Shown piece after piece: positions 8,533-18,519 of a DNA stretch of 64,000 nucleotides. The translations under genes and the position numbers were made by a program. Location of the stretch: assembly GCF_002939785.1 (NCBI RefSeq), contig NZ_MDEC01000019.1, positions 32,977 to 96,976 on the forward strand. The letters run 5' to 3'. Numbering within the stretch: the stretch's first letter is position 1; each line of letters starts with the position of its first letter. Origin of the DNA: Xanthomonas codiaei. GTDB taxonomy: Bacteria > Pseudomonadota > Gammaproteobacteria > Xanthomonadales > Xanthomonadaceae. The notes under the pieces were generated by a model. That model worked only from the letters and a program-made list of their open reading frames with translations. It ran no database searches and was not told where the DNA came from.

Positions 8533-9225
8533 ATGAGCCCAGGAAACACGACGGTTGTGACTACGACGGTACGTAACGCTACCCCCTCGCTGGCGCTGGA
8601 CGCAGGCACGATCGAGCGTTTTCTGGCCCACAGCCACCGCAGGCGCTATCCGACCCGGACCGATGTGTTCCGGCCCGGAGACCCGGCCGGCACCCTCTAC
8701 TACGTGATCAGCGGCTCAGTGAGCATCATTGCCGAGGAAGATGACGATCGTGAGTTGGTGCTGGGCTACTTCGGCAGCGGCGAGTTCGTCGGCGAGATGG
8801 GGTTGTTCATCGAATCCGATACCCGCGAAGTGATCCTGCGCACCCGCACCCAGTGCGAGCTGGCAGAGATCAGCTACGAGCGCCTGCAGCAGTTGTTTCA
8901 GACCAGCCTGTCGCCGGACGCCCCGCGGATTCTCTACGCGCTCGGCGTTCAGCTTTCAAAACGACTGCTCGACACCACCAGGAAAGCCAGCCGCCTGGCC
9001 TTCCTGGACGTGACCGACCGCATCGTGCGCACCCTGCACGATCTGTCCAAGGAGCCCGAGGCGATGAGCCACCCGCAGGGCACCCAGCTGCGCGTGTCGC
9101 GGCAGGAGCTGGCACGCCTGGTCGGTTGCTCGCGCGAAATGGCCGGCCGCGTGCTCAAGAAGCTGCAGGCCGACGGCCTGCTGCACGCACGCGGCAAGAC
9201 CGTCGTGCTGTACGGCACGCGCTGA
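8533..9225 (+). CDS. clp: CRP-like global regulator Clp
   Basis: 230-residue CRP/FNR-family transcription factor: cyclic-nucleotide-binding fold (about 30-140), long dimer helix, and winged helix-turn-helix (about 175-215, VSRQELARLVGCSREMAGRVLKKL). In Xanthomonas Clp activates exoenzyme, exopolysaccharide and virulence genes, and cyclic di-GMP binding switches it off; Glu99, needed for that binding, is present (SDTRE99V). Starts at ATG 8533, divergent from speD. It is the downstream output of the DSF/RpfC-RpfG pathway. Confidence 0.96.
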   Translation: MSPGNTTVVTTTVRNATPSLALDAGTIERFLAHSHRRRYPTRTDVFRPGDPAGTLYYVISGSVSIIAEEDDDRELVLGYFGSGEFVGEMGLFIESDTREVILRTRTQCELAEISYERLQQLFQTSLSPDAPRILYALGVQLSKRLLDTTRKASRLAFLDVTDRIVRTLHDLSKEPEAMSHPQGTQLRVSRQELARLVGCSREMAGRVLKKLQADGLLHARGKTVVLYGTR

Positions 9226-9591
9226 CGGCTGAAGACCAACGGTCGATGCGGCTGCCGTATCGACCGTTTGCTTGATCGCAGCCGCGCCTGGAAGGTGCCA
9301 CCCAGGCGCACGCGTGGCCGTGGCCCGCCGACACGTCCAAGCCCAGCTACCTCCCGTGGGCGGACAGATACGCGGCGGGCGAACGAGTTCTGCGGGACGT
9401 GCCATTCCTGCCCTCTGACCGGGGCCACCACGCGTGGTGGCCGGCCAGTGGGCAGGCACACGCCGACCGTCGTGCAGCGGCCATGTCGCCGCTTGCGCCG
9501 GCTTACCGATGGCGGCACTTGCGCCCGCTGCGACACCCGAGCGTATCGCGGCGCTGCCTTCGCTTACGCTCGCTCGAGGCGTCCGGGCGGA
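9226..9591. other. Spacer between clp and HAD gene
   Basis: 366 bases between converging genes. The only clear structure is a perfect 20-base palindrome at 9423-9442. No T run follows, so it is not a standard terminator. Confidence 0.5.
9423..9442. repeat. Perfect 20-bp palindrome
   Basis: GGCCACCACGCGTGGTGGCC, a self-complementary sequence in the clp/HAD convergent spacer. Function unknown. Confidence 0.7.
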
Positions 9592-10308
9592 CTAGAGCGC
9601 CTTGCCACCACGGTCGCGGCAACCCCAATTGAGGATCGGCGTGCCGGCCGGCAGCACCTCGCGGAACAGGTCTTCGCGATTGGCCTTGGGATTGACCACC
9701 ACCGGTGCGCGCGCCGCCTTCAGCAGCGGCAGGTCTGCGGTGCTGTCCGAATAGGCGATGGCGATATCGGCATAGCCGCGCTCGCGCAGCATGCGCATCT
9801 TTTCCTCGTTGTGGCAGTGGCGCCGCGCGGTGACCGCGCCCAGGCGCGGGCCGACCAGGCTGCCGATCACCGGCACGTCCTGATGGGCCACGAAGCCGAG
9901 GATGGCGCGCGCCAGCTCGGGCGGTGCGCCGGTGGCGACCACCACGCGGTCGCCCGCGGCACGATGTTCGGTGAACACCTTCAGCGCATGCGGCAGCAGG
10001 CGCTGACGAATCTGCGCCTCATGCTTGAGCACGTAGGCATCGATGAAACGATTGAATTCGCGCGCGCGGTGCAGGCCGAAGGTGGCAATCCAGACATAGC
10101 CGGACACGCCGCGACGGCGGGTGGGCAGCATGGCCACCATCGGGCCCAGGACCGGGGAGGCCAGCAGCGCCACCAGCAGGCGCAACGGGTTGCGCTTGAT
10201 CAACCAGGCAAACAGGTGGCTGCCGGAGTCGCCGTCGTACAGGGTGTGATCGAAGTCGAAGACCACCAGCGGTGCGTCTTCGCGCGGGGCGGGAAACGAG
10301 TCAGTCAT
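9592..10308 (-). CDS. HAD-IB family phosphatase
   Basis: 238 residues. Motif [11 protein letters not shown], motif II Thr in VVVATGAP, motif III Lys in NEEKMRML and motif [13 protein letters not shown] identify a SerB-like HAD-IB hydrolase. A hydrophobic stretch ([18 protein letters not shown]) lies in the cap region, as in the CicA/PGP-phosphatase-like subgroup; the substrate is not known. I chose the ATG at 10308, which overlaps the trpC stop by a few bases (ATGACTGA), so translation is probably coupled to trpC. Confidence 0.85.
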   Translation of the reverse strand: MTDSFPAPREDAPLVVFDFDHTLYDGDSGSHLFAWLIKRNPLRLLVALLASPVLGPMVAMLPTRRRGVSGYVWIATFGLHRAREFNRFIDAYVLKHEAQIRQRLLPHALKVFTEHRAAGDRVVVATGAPPELARAILGFVAHQDVPVIGSLVGPRLGAVTARRHCHNEEKMRMLRERGYADIAIAYSDSTADLPLLKAARAPVVVNPKANREDLFREVLPAGTPILNWGCRDRGGKAL

Positions 10309-11098
10309 GCGCAAAGAATAGCTGACGCAAGGACTCGCCCGGCTCGGCTGCGCGCATGAAGGTCTCGCCGACCAGAAACGCGTTCACACCGTTGCGGCGC
10401 ATCAATTGCACGTCGTCGGGGGTGACGATGCCACTTTCGGTGACCAGGATGCGGTCGCGCGGCACCGCCGCGCGCATGTCCAGCGTGGTCTGCAGCGAGA
10501 CCTCGAAGGTGCGCAGGTTGCGGTTGTTGATGCCGATCAGCGGCACCGGGACCTGTACCGCGCGCTCGAGCTCGTCGATATCGTGCACTTCCACCAGCAC
10601 GTCCAGTTCCAGTTGCATGGCCAGGCCGGACAGTTCGGCCAGCTGCGCATCTTCCAGTGCCGAGACGATCAGCAGGATGCAGTCGGCCCCGAGCGCACGC
10701 GCTTCGTAGACCTGGTAAGGGTCCACGGTGAAATCCTTGCGCAGCACCGGCAGCGTGCAGGCATCGCGTGCCTGCCGCAGATAGGCATCGGCGCCCTGGA
10801 AGAAGTCCACGTCGGTCAGCACCGACAGGCAGCTGGCGCCGCCGAATTCGTAGCTGACCGCGATATCGGCGGGGTGGAAATCGGGCCGGATCACGCCCTT
10901 GGACGGGCTGGCCTTCTTCACTTCGGCGATCACCGCCGCATCGCCGGCCGCGATGCTGGCCTGCATGGCCGCGGCAAAGCCGCGGGTAGGCGGCAGATCC
11001 GCGCAGCGCGCGACCAGCTCGGCCAGCGGCACACGCGCGCTGCGCTCGGCGACTTCTTCGGCCTTGCGGGCAAGGATGGTGTTGAGGATGTCGCTCAT
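10301..11098 (-). CDS. trpC: Indole-3-glycerol-phosphate synthase
   Basis: 265-residue (beta/alpha)8 enzyme converting CdRP to indole-3-glycerol phosphate in tryptophan synthesis. [35 protein letters not shown] and TESGI are the conserved active-site segments. ATG at 11098 ([12 protein letters not shown]). The monofunctional form, without fused TrpF, is as in Pseudomonas and Xanthomonas. trpD lies 135 bases upstream and the HAD gene overlaps its 3' end. Confidence 0.97.
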   Translation of the reverse strand: MSDILNTILARKAEEVAERSARVPLAELVARCADLPPTRGFAAAMQASIAAGDAAVIAEVKKASPSKGVIRPDFHPADIAVSYEFGGASCLSVLTDVDFFQGADAYLRQARDACTLPVLRKDFTVDPYQVYEARALGADCILLIVSALEDAQLAELSGLAMQLELDVLVEVHDIDELERAVQVPVPLIGINNRNLRTFEVSLQTTLDMRAAVPRDRILVTESGIVTPDDVQLMRRNGVNAFLVGETFMRAAEPGESLRQLFFAHD

Positions 11099-11157
11099 CG
11101 TATCGGGTCCTGGCGGGCCGGCATTATCGGTCAAGAAGGCCACGGCGCGCTGCGCTG

Positions 11158-11180
11158 GTACGCCGGCGCATGCGGCGTAC
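11158..11180. repeat. Inverted repeat between trpD and trpC
   Basis: GTACGCCG and CGGCGTAC form a perfect 8-bp stem around a 7-base loop in the trpD-trpC gap. No T run follows, so it may be an mRNA processing or stability element. Confidence 0.5.
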
Positions 11181-11233
11181 CCGGTGGATGGCAAGGATGT
11201 GGCCGTAGACCTGACCTTTGCGGTAGCGCGCGA

Positions 11234-12271
11234 TCACGGCTGCACGGCGATCTGGCGGGTGAAGGCCACATAGGCCTCCAGCCTGGCGCGCGCCGAGCCA
11301 TCGGCCAGCACGGCGCGCGCGCGCGCGACACCGTCGGCGATGCTGTCGGCCACACCGGCCACATACAGCGCGGCGCCGGCGTTGAGCACGACGATATCCA
11401 GCGCCGGGCCGGGGATGTTGTCCAGCACCTGCAGCAGCATCGTGCGCGATTCGGCCGCATCGGCCACCTTGAGGTTGCGGCTGGCCGACATCGCAATGCC
11501 GAAGTCTTCCGGGTGTACCTCGTACTCGCGCACCTGGCCATCGCGCAGTTCGCCGACCAGGGTGCCGGCGCCGAGCGATAGCTCGTCCATGCCATCGCGC
11601 CCCCACACCACCAATGCGCGCTCGGCGCCCAGCTCCTGCAGCACGCGCGCCTGGATGCCGACCAGGTCCGGATGGAACACGCCCATCAGGATGTTGGGCG
11701 AGCCGGCCGGGTTGGTCAGCGGGCCGAGGATGTTGAAGATGGTGCGCACGCCCATTTCGCGCCGCACCGGCGCCACCACCTTCATGGCCGGGTGATGCAC
11801 CGGCGCATACATGAAGCCGATGCCGGTCTGCGCCAGCGATGCGGCCACCTGCTCGGGTTGCAACTCGATCACCGCGCCCAGCGCCTCCAGCGCATCGGCG
11901 CTGCCGGACTTGGACGAGACGCTGCGATTGCCGTGCTTGGCTACTTTGGCGCCGGCAGCGGCGGCCACGAACATCGCGCAGGTGGAGATGTTGAAGGTGT
12001 GCGAGCCATCGCCGCCGGTGCCGACGATATCCACCATGTGCTGGCGATCGTTCACCTCCACGCGGCGCGAGAACTCGCGCATCACCGTGGCGGCGCCGGC
12101 GATCTCGCCGATGGTCTCCTTCTTGACCCGCAGCCCGGTGAGGATGGCCGCGACCATCATGTCCGAGACCTCGCCACGCATGATCTGCCGCATCAGCTCG
12201 ACCATTTCGTCATGGAAGATTTCGCGGTGTTCGATGGTGCGCTGCAGGGCTTCTTGCGGGGTGATGGGCAT
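11234..12271 (-). CDS. trpD: Anthranilate phosphoribosyltransferase
   Basis: 345 residues; transfers phosphoribose from PRPP to anthranilate. [29 protein letters not shown] and the GPLTNPA motif give the PRPP and anthranilate sites. I chose the ATG at 12271 ([18 protein letters not shown]); the frame is open further upstream but that part is not family-like. Sits between the flavin reductase gene and trpC on the same strand. Confidence 0.97.
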   Translation of the reverse strand: MPITPQEALQRTIEHREIFHDEMVELMRQIMRGEVSDMMVAAILTGLRVKKETIGEIAGAATVMREFSRRVEVNDRQHMVDIVGTGGDGSHTFNISTCAMFVAAAAGAKVAKHGNRSVSSKSGSADALEALGAVIELQPEQVAASLAQTGIGFMYAPVHHPAMKVVAPVRREMGVRTIFNILGPLTNPAGSPNILMGVFHPDLVGIQARVLQELGAERALVVWGRDGMDELSLGAGTLVGELRDGQVREYEVHPEDFGIAMSASRNLKVADAAESRTMLLQVLDNIPGPALDIVVLNAGAALYVAGVADSIADGVARARAVLADGSARARLEAYVAFTRQIAVQP

Positions 12272-12391
12272 GAGGCGACCGTGGAGAACGTGAAGGAGGA
12301 AAGCTGCGTGCGGCAGTGGATCAGATCGCGCCGGTGACCCGCGCGCGCCGTGCGCTGCAGGCATGGACAAATGCGAACCCTGCCAACCGAT

Positions 12392-13024
12392 TCATTGGCC
12401 CGGGCGCCGCATCCGGAAGCGCGCCTGCGGCAGCACTTCGAAATAATCGGCCGGACCACCGGCCCGCAGGATGGTCTGCACGGCGGCCGGATCGTAGACC
12501 CCGTCCTGCAGCGCAGCGCGCGCCAGATGCACGCCGATCACCTCGCCCAGCACCAGCCAGGTCTGGATCGATTCGCCGGCTGCGGTCTGCAGCGGCACCA
12601 GCTGGCTCAGCCGGCATTCGAAACTGACCGGGCTCGCCGCGACGCGCGGCACATCGATCAACCGCGACGGTGCGGCCTGCAGGCCCGCCAGCACGAATTC
12701 GTCGACCTCCGCCGGCACCATCGCTGCGCTGGCATTCATCGCCTCGGCCAATGGGCGCGTGGCCAGGTTCCAGGTGAACTCGCCGGTGGCCTCGATGTTG
12801 CGCAGGCTGTCCTTGCGGCCGATGCTGGCGAACCCAACGATCGGCGGGGTGTAGTTGAACGCGTTGAAGAAGCTGTAGGGCGCCAGGTTGACCACGCCGT
12901 CGGCGCTGCGCGAACCGATCCAGCCGATCGGACGCGGGCCGACGATGGCATTGAAGGGGTCGTGCGGCAGCCCGTGGCCCCGGGCCGGCTCATAGAAATG
13001 GATGCTGTCGTCGAACGTGCTCAT
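12392..13024 (-). CDS. Flavin reductase-like FMN-binding protein
   Basis: 210-residue split-barrel protein of the flavin reductase-like family (IVGPRPIGWIGSRSADGVVNLAPYSFFNAF, GRKDSLRNIEATGEFTWNL). Such proteins bind FMN and either supply reduced flavin to a monooxygenase or act as uncharacterised flavoproteins. It lies between trpG and trpD but has no known part in tryptophan synthesis. Start ATG at 13024. Confidence 0.85.
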   Translation of the reverse strand: MSTFDDSIHFYEPARGHGLPHDPFNAIVGPRPIGWIGSRSADGVVNLAPYSFFNAFNYTPPIVGFASIGRKDSLRNIEATGEFTWNLATRPLAEAMNASAAMVPAEVDEFVLAGLQAAPSRLIDVPRVAASPVSFECRLSQLVPLQTAAGESIQTWLVLGEVIGVHLARAALQDGVYDPAAVQTILRAGGPADYFEVLPQARFRMRRPGQ

Positions 13025-13193
13025 GGGGATGCGGATCCCGGCAACAACGTCCGAGACGGTAGCGACATGGTCACTCGCTGCCGGCGCAGCATTCGACGCG
13101 GCGATGTGCCGACAGCACGGTCGCCGGTCTCCATTGCATCGACACGACCGGACGCTGCATCGCCGTGGCTGGCAGCTGCATACACCATCGCGA

Positions 13194-13772
13194 TCAGCGC
13201 TCCAGGAAGTTTTTCAGCAGGGCGTGGCCGTGCTGGGTGAGGATGGACTCGGGATGGAACTGCACGCCTTCGACCGGGAACTGGCGATGGCGCAGGCCCA
13301 TGATCTCTTCGATGGAGCCATCCGGATTCTCGGTCCAGGCGGTGACTTCCAATGCCTCCGGCAGCGTGGTCTTGTCCACCACCAGCGAGTGGTACCGCGT
13401 GGCCTCATAGCTGTCCGGCAGGCCGGCGAACACGCCTTTTCCCTCATGGCGGATCGGCGAGGTCTTGCCATGCATGATGTTGCCGGCACGGATCACATCG
13501 CCGCCATACACCTGGCCGATGCTCTGATGCCCCAGGCACACGCCCAGGATGGGCGTGGTCTGGCCCAGCCGTTCGATCAGCTGCAACGAGATACCGGCCT
13601 CGTTGGGCGTGCAGGGGCCGGGCGAAATCACGATGCGCTCGGGCCTGAGCGCAGCGATCTGATCGACGCTCATCGCATCGTTGCGCACCACCGTGACCTC
13701 GGCGCCCAGCGCCTGCAGGTACTGCACGAGGTTGTAGGTGAAGCTGTCGTAGTTGTCGAGCATCAGCAGCAT
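13194..13772 (-). CDS. trpG: Anthranilate synthase component II (glutamine amidotransferase)
   Basis: 192-residue class I glutamine amidotransferase supplying ammonia to TrpE; may also serve PabB. The catalytic triad is visible: Cys in GVCLGHQ, and His and Glu in FHPES. The N-terminus [17 protein letters not shown] is typical. It is separated from trpE by an aldolase and a SIMPL protein gene on the same strand, with only 10 bases from the SIMPL stop to its start. Confidence 0.96.
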   Translation of the reverse strand: MLLMLDNYDSFTYNLVQYLQALGAEVTVVRNDAMSVDQIAALRPERIVISPGPCTPNEAGISLQLIERLGQTTPILGVCLGHQSIGQVYGGDVIRAGNIMHGKTSPIRHEGKGVFAGLPDSYEATRYHSLVVDKTTLPEALEVTAWTENPDGSIEEIMGLRHRQFPVEGVQFHPESILTQHGHALLKNFLER

Positions 13773-13782
13773 GGCAAGGGAC

Positions 13783-14565
13783 TCATTGCGCGATCAGGAA
13801 GACCGCATAGATGTTTTCTGTGTAGGTGATGGTGCCGGTCAGCAGGCTTTCGCCAACGCCCTGCGCGCCAGCGGCTGGCGCGGGCGGCGACGGTGGGGCC
13901 GGCGGCGATGGCGGAGAGACCACCGAGCCTGGCCTTGGCGCGTTGGGGGCCGACCAGGTGCCTGCTTCGACACCGTAGGCAAAGCTGGGGGCCACATCGG
14001 AGATGCTGTAGATCCCGCCAAGCCGCACGCCGTAGGCGGCGGCGAGCCCCTGCGCAGATTCGCGCGACTGCGTGGCGGCTTCGCGCTTGAGTTCTGCACG
14101 CAAGGTGGCGGCATCGGCGTAGCCGGTCTGCATCGACAGCACCTGTACGTTTTCGTTGGCATCCAATCCGCCGAGGAAGGCGCGCACATCCTTCAAGGAC
14201 GTAAAGGTGCCGCGGATCTTGCGCTCCACCTGGGTTCCCTGAAAGGTCAGCTTGCCGTTCTCGTAGCGAGATTGCGGAGAGATCGACAGTGCCGAGGCGT
14301 AGAGCGAATCCTTCATTACGTGATTGCGTTGCAGCCCCTGCAAGACCTGCTTGGCGCGCTCCTCGACGAACTGCCTTGCCAGATCTGGCTGCAGGTCGAT
14401 CTTGCTGACCTTGAGGTCGACGATGAAACGATCCGGGTCAACGGTGCGGAACGCCTGCCCCTTCACCAGCAGATGCGGTTGCGATGGCAAGGTATTGATC
14501 TGCGCCGATGCCATCGTGGGCAACAGCAGGGCGCCAGCGAGCATCCAACCTGCGAGTCTTTTCAT
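13783..14565 (-). CDS. SIMPL-domain periplasmic protein
   Basis: 260 residues with a signal peptide ([21 protein letters not shown], cut before Gln). The body is a SIMPL (DUF541) domain: repeated BON-like alpha/beta units with the [16 protein letters not shown] start and a central [24 protein letters not shown] helix. A Pro/Ala/Ser-rich linker lies near residue 215-235. Several ATGs cluster at 14574, 14571 and 14565; I chose 14565 because AAGGA is then properly spaced. The start region overlaps the stop of the aldolase gene, so it is probably translationally coupled. Role unknown, likely envelope stress or cell-surface related by family. Confidence 0.82.
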   Translation of the reverse strand: MKRLAGWMLAGALLLPTMASAQINTLPSQPHLLVKGQAFRTVDPDRFIVDLKVSKIDLQPDLARQFVEERAKQVLQGLQRNHVMKDSLYASALSISPQSRYENGKLTFQGTQVERKIRGTFTSLKDVRAFLGGLDANENVQVLSMQTGYADAATLRAELKREAATQSRESAQGLAAAYGVRLGGIYSISDVAPSFAYGVEAGTWSAPNAPRPGSVVSPPSPPAPPSPPAPAAGAQGVGESLLTGTITYTENIYAVFLIAQ

Positions 14566-14570
14566 CGTCA

Positions 14571-15659
14571 TCATCCTTGTGTCCTGGAAACGGCCGTGAG
14601 TGTGGGATCTCGCAAAAGCGCGGCAACATCCGCGCACAGGCGATCGACAGCATCGGCCGTGGTCGCCCACGAGGTCACGAAGCGAATGACCAGCCGGCCA
14701 TCGCTGCGCGTTTCCCAGCGTTCGAAGTCGTAGCGGCGTGCGAGTTGCTCGGCGTGCTGGGCGGTGACGGCAATGAATTGCTGATTGGTCGGCGAGTCGC
14801 TGGCGAACTCCACGCCCGCGGCCAGCAGGCCGGCGCGCAGGCGCTGCGCCATGGCATTGGCGTGCGCGGCCAGTTCGAAGAACAAGCCGTCTTCGAACAG
14901 GGTGGCGAACTGCGCGCCGAGCACCATGCCCTTGGCCAGCAGCGCGCCGCGTTGCTTGATGAGGTAGCGCAGGTCGGCCTGCAGGTCAGGATGGATCACG
15001 ACCAAGGCCTCGCCGAGCAGCGCACCGTTCTTGGTGCCGCCGATGTAAAACGCATCGGTGAGGGCGGCAATGGTCGGCAGATCCAGATCGTTGCCGTTGG
15101 CAGTCAGCGCCGCGCCCAGCCGCGCACCGTCCAGATACAGCAGCAGATCGTGTGCGCGACAGAAATGCGACAAGGCTTCGAGTTCGGCACGGGTGTAGAT
15201 GGTGCCGCTCTCGGTGCTGCTGGAGAGATAGACCAGCCGCGGCTGCACCATGTGCTCGTTGCCGTGCACCGCAAGCACCGGCGCGATCAATGCCGGCGTC
15301 AGCTTGTCGTGCAGCGCCGGCACGGTGAGCACCTTGTGGCCGGTGGCTTCGATGGCGCCGGTTTCGTGCGTGGCGATGTGCCCGGCTTCGACCGCAATCA
15401 CCGCCTGATGCGGGCGCAGGAATGCGCTGATCGCAATCAGATTGGTCTGCGTGCCGCCCACCAACAGATGCACGGCGGCCCGTGGTTGCGCGATGGCATC
15501 GCGGATCAGTGCGGCTGCACGTTCGCTATGCCGATCGGTGCCATAGCCGGCGTTCTGCTCGGCACTGGCCTGCACGATCGCCTGCAGCACACGCGGATGC
15601 GCGCCTTCGCTGTAGTCGTTGCGAAAACCGATGCGCGCAGCGCTGCCCTGCCCGTCCAT
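14571..15659 (-). CDS. Threonine aldolase-type PLP enzyme
   Basis: 362 residues, fold-type I aminotransferase superfamily, closest to low-specificity L-threonine aldolases (RNDYSEGAHPRVLQAI, HIATHETGAIEATGHKV, LYLDGARLGAAL). The PLP lysine is in FYIGGTKNGALLG. It should cleave beta-hydroxy amino acids to glycine and an aldehyde; substrate preference is not readable. I chose the ATG at 15659, which overlaps the trpE stop (TGATG), showing coupling to trpE. Its place directly behind trpE is unexpected. Confidence 0.88.
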   Translation of the reverse strand: MDGQGSAARIGFRNDYSEGAHPRVLQAIVQASAEQNAGYGTDRHSERAAALIRDAIAQPRAAVHLLVGGTQTNLIAISAFLRPHQAVIAVEAGHIATHETGAIEATGHKVLTVPALHDKLTPALIAPVLAVHGNEHMVQPRLVYLSSSTESGTIYTRAELEALSHFCRAHDLLLYLDGARLGAALTANGNDLDLPTIAALTDAFYIGGTKNGALLGEALVVIHPDLQADLRYLIKQRGALLAKGMVLGAQFATLFEDGLFFELAAHANAMAQRLRAGLLAAGVEFASDSPTNQQFIAVTAQHAEQLARRYDFERWETRSDGRLVIRFVTSWATTADAVDRLCADVAALLRDPTLTAVSRTQG

Positions 15660-17134
15660 CACAGCCCCTTGGCGGCCTGGGCGACGGCGCGAAACAGCGC
15701 GCGTCCCTTGTTCATGGTTTCCTGCCATTCCAGGTCGGGGTCGGAGTCGTAGACCACGCCGCCGCCGGCCTGCACGTACAGGTAACCGTCCTGGATCACC
15801 GCAGTGCGGATGGCGATGGCGGTATCGGCGTCGCCATGCCAGCCGATGTAGCCGACTGCGCCCGAATACACGTTGCGCTTGACCGGCTCCAGCTCGCGGA
15901 TGATTTCCAGCGCGCGGATCTTGGGTGCGCCGCTGACGGTGCCGGCCGGGAAGGTGGCGCGCAACACGTCGCTGTAATTGAGCCCGGCCTTGAGCGTGCC
16001 GGTGACCTCGCTGACGATGTGCATGACGTGGCTATAGCGTTCGATCACGAACTGCTCGCCCACCTGGACCGTGCCCGGTTCGGCCACGCGACCGACGTCA
16101 TTGCGGCCCAGGTCGATCAACATCACGTGCTCGGCGCGTTCTTTCGGATCGGCCAGCAATTCTTCTTCCAGCGCCTTGTCCAGCTCCGGCGTGGCGCCGC
16201 GCGGGCGGGTGCCAGCGATGGGACGCACGGTGACCAAGCCATCGCGCAGGCGTGCCAGGATTTCCGGCGACGAGCCGACGACTTGCGTGCCGCCGACATC
16301 CAGAAAATACATGTAAGGCGATGGATTCAACGCACGCAAGGCGCGATACACATCCACCGGGCGCGCACGGAACGGCACACGCAACCGTTGCGAGGGCACC
16401 ACCTGGAAGATGTCGCCGGCGCGCACGTATTCCTGCGCCTTGCGCACCACCGCGTGATATTCCTCGCGGGTAAACGAGGAATGGAAATCGGCTTCGTCGA
16501 TGGCATCGGAGATCTGTGCCTGCGGGTAGCCGGCGCCGCCCTGACGCAGGCGATGCGCCAGTTCGTCCAGACGCCGATTGGCGCGTACATAGGCCTGCGG
16601 CTGGCGCGGGTCGGCATGCACGATCAGGTACAGCCGCCCCTTGAGGTTGTCGAACACCGCCAGCTCTTCGGAGAGCATCAGCAGGATGTCGGGCGTGCCC
16701 AGTTCGTCGGGCTTGTCGCCGCTGCCCAGGCGCGGCTCGATGTACTGGATGCACTCGAAGCCGAACCAGCCGACCAGCCCGCCGGTGAAGCCGGGCAGGC
16801 CATCGAGTTGCGGCACCGAATGCTCGGCACGCAGCGCATCCACCTCGGCCAGGGGGTCGGCGACGTCGCGGGTTTCGATGACTTCGCCGTGTTCGCTGAC
16901 CTCCAGCGTGTGGCCGCGGAAGCTGTACACGCGCCGCGCCGGCAGGCCGATGATGGAGTAGCGGCCGAAGCGCTCACCGCCCTCGACCGACTCGAACAGA
17001 TAGGTGTAGGCGCCGTCGGCGAGCTTCAGATAGACCGACAGCGGCGTGTCCAGGTCGGACAGCACTTGCCGGACAACGGGGATACGGGTGTGACCTTCAG
17101 CGGCCTGGCGCTGGAACTGCTCTGCAGTGATCAA
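15659..17134 (-). CDS. trpE: Anthranilate synthase component I
   Basis: 491 residues; makes anthranilate from chorismate with ammonia from TrpG. Chorismate-binding motifs [42 protein letters not shown] and [11 protein letters not shown] are present. The N-terminal [18 protein letters not shown] segment ([17 protein letters not shown]) corresponds to the tryptophan feedback site. The best start is a TTG at 17134 preceded by GGAAGGAAA at proper distance, giving the N-terminus ITAEQFQRQ; the further upstream ATG at 17179 lacks such a site. First gene of the mixed trp cluster. Confidence 0.96.
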   Translation of the reverse strand: MITAEQFQRQAAEGHTRIPVVRQVLSDLDTPLSVYLKLADGAYTYLFESVEGGERFGRYSIIGLPARRVYSFRGHTLEVSEHGEVIETRDVADPLAEVDALRAEHSVPQLDGLPGFTGGLVGWFGFECIQYIEPRLGSGDKPDELGTPDILLMLSEELAVFDNLKGRLYLIVHADPRQPQAYVRANRRLDELAHRLRQGGAGYPQAQISDAIDEADFHSSFTREEYHAVVRKAQEYVRAGDIFQVVPSQRLRVPFRARPVDVYRALRALNPSPYMYFLDVGGTQVVGSSPEILARLRDGLVTVRPIAGTRPRGATPELDKALEEELLADPKERAEHVMLIDLGRNDVGRVAEPGTVQVGEQFVIERYSHVMHIVSEVTGTLKAGLNYSDVLRATFPAGTVSGAPKIRALEIIRELEPVKRNVYSGAVGYIGWHGDADTAIAIRTAVIQDGYLYVQAGGGVVYDSDPDLEWQETMNKGRALFRAVAQAAKGL

Positions 17135-17336
17135 GACGACTTTCCTTCCGGGACTCTGTGGCGGGGCGGACGACGGCAACGGGCCACCATCGCCACCAGC
17201 GGCGAGCGGAAGAGAAGGAGCGTGGGGTCGTCAGGCGGGACACAGGGCTACTGTAGCGCAACTGCACGCCCAGGGCAGCAGCCGGCAACAAACAACGCCA
17301 CTCAACCGCGCCGGCGCGCAGCGCTTGCGCCTTTGC

Positions 17337-17358
17337 GATTCCCGATTCCCGATTCCCA
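17337..17358. repeat. GATTCCC short tandem repeat
   Basis: Three GATTCCC units just after the end of the yegS-like gene, related to the tracts at 6636 and 45152. Confidence 0.7.
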
Positions 17359-17361
17359 GCC

Positions 17362-18291
17362 TCATCCACCCAGCAGCGGGCAATGCTCAGGCAGATGCAT
17401 CCGCAACCGCGCCGGCACGCAGTCGATGCGGAACTGCAACGCAGTCTCCGGTTCGCCGTCCAGGTTCAGCGTGAGCGGCTGATGCGAGGCGATCTCCAGC
17501 CACGGCAGACGGGCGCGCACGGCCACACGTTCGAGCGCAGCCTGCTTGCCGCTGGTCACCAGGGTGCCGAGCGTGGCGGCCACCTCGCCGTTGAGTGCGG
17601 GCACGATGGTGACGTCGAGCAGGCCATCGTCGATCAGCGCGTCCGGGCACAGCGCCTGGCCGCCGCCGGCCTGGCGGCCGTTGCCCAGGCCGAGCGCGAT
17701 GAACTCGCCTTCCCAGCCGAAGTCCGGGCCGCTGAAGCGTGCGCTGATCGGGTCGATCCGGCCCAGCCGCGACATGCCGGTGATCAGGTAGGCCAGCCCG
17801 CCGAGCATCTTCTTCAGGCCTTCGTCGGTTTCCACGGTGACTTGGGTGCCGAACCCACCGCTGGCGATGTTGGCGCACCAGTGTGGCCCGTGCGCGGTGT
17901 CCAGGCGCAGCAGGTCGATCGCCTGCGCCGGACGGCTGGCGATCAGGTCGAGCGCGTCGAGGGGTTCGATGGGGATGTTCGCGGCCGTGGCGAAGTCGTT
18001 GGCGGTGCCCAGCGGTACCAGGCCCAGCGAGGGCAACGTGGCGGCGTCGCCCTGGTGATGGGCGAGCGCGGCGGCCACCTCGCTCAGGGTGCCATCGCCG
18101 CCGCCGGCCACCACGGTGTGCACGCCGTCGGCCACCGCTTCGGCAACATAACGCTCGGCGTCGCCCTCTTCCCAGGTCACCCGCACCTCCAGCCGGATGC
18201 CACACTTGCGCAGGCGGCCGACCGCCTGGCGCAGGTCCTCGTTGTCGGTGGACTTGCCGTTGAGGATCAATCGCCAGTGGGACGGGGCCAT
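17362..18291 (-). CDS. yegS: YegS-type lipid kinase
   Basis: 309 residues of the diacylglycerol kinase catalytic family. N-terminal [13 protein letters not shown], the nucleotide motif [17 protein letters not shown] and [11 protein letters not shown], and the C-terminal beta-domain with NLDGEPE are diagnostic of YegS. It phosphorylates lipids such as phosphatidylglycerol in the related E. coli protein. I chose the second ATG ([12 protein letters not shown], 18291). About 230 bases separate it from trpE, so it is probably a separate unit on the same strand. Confidence 0.9.
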   Translation of the reverse strand: MAPSHWRLILNGKSTDNEDLRQAVGRLRKCGIRLEVRVTWEEGDAERYVAEAVADGVHTVVAGGGDGTLSEVAAALAHHQGDAATLPSLGLVPLGTANDFATAANIPIEPLDALDLIASRPAQAIDLLRLDTAHGPHWCANIASGGFGTQVTVETDEGLKKMLGGLAYLITGMSRLGRIDPISARFSGPDFGWEGEFIALGLGNGRQAGGGQALCPDALIDDGLLDVTIVPALNGEVAATLGTLVTSGKQAALERVAVRARLPWLEIASHQPLTLNLDGEPETALQFRIDCVPARLRMHLPEHCPLLGG

Positions 18292-18519
18292 GCGCACTGC
18301 CGATGGTGGGGATGATGGTGGTCAGAGGCTAGCAGCGGGTCGATGGGTGAATCGTGAATACGCATATCTGGCAGGTTGTCATGCCCGTGTCATCGCCGAC
18401 CAGGAGCATAGAAGGCCATAGCAGGGACGACGGGCGGAGGCAGGATCAGCCTCCAATTTTCTTGAAGGCCGCTCCGATGGAGCAGCCTTCTCTTTGTGGC
18501 CGCCTACCGGCCCGCATGC

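Noticed and set aside
9423..9442. Terminator between clp and HAD gene
   Set aside because: Perfect palindrome but without any T run on either side.
17097..17369. A 90-residue protein encoded upstream of trpE
   Set aside because: It runs out of frame into trpE, has no ribosome site and no family. Only the Trp codons are reported as a finding.
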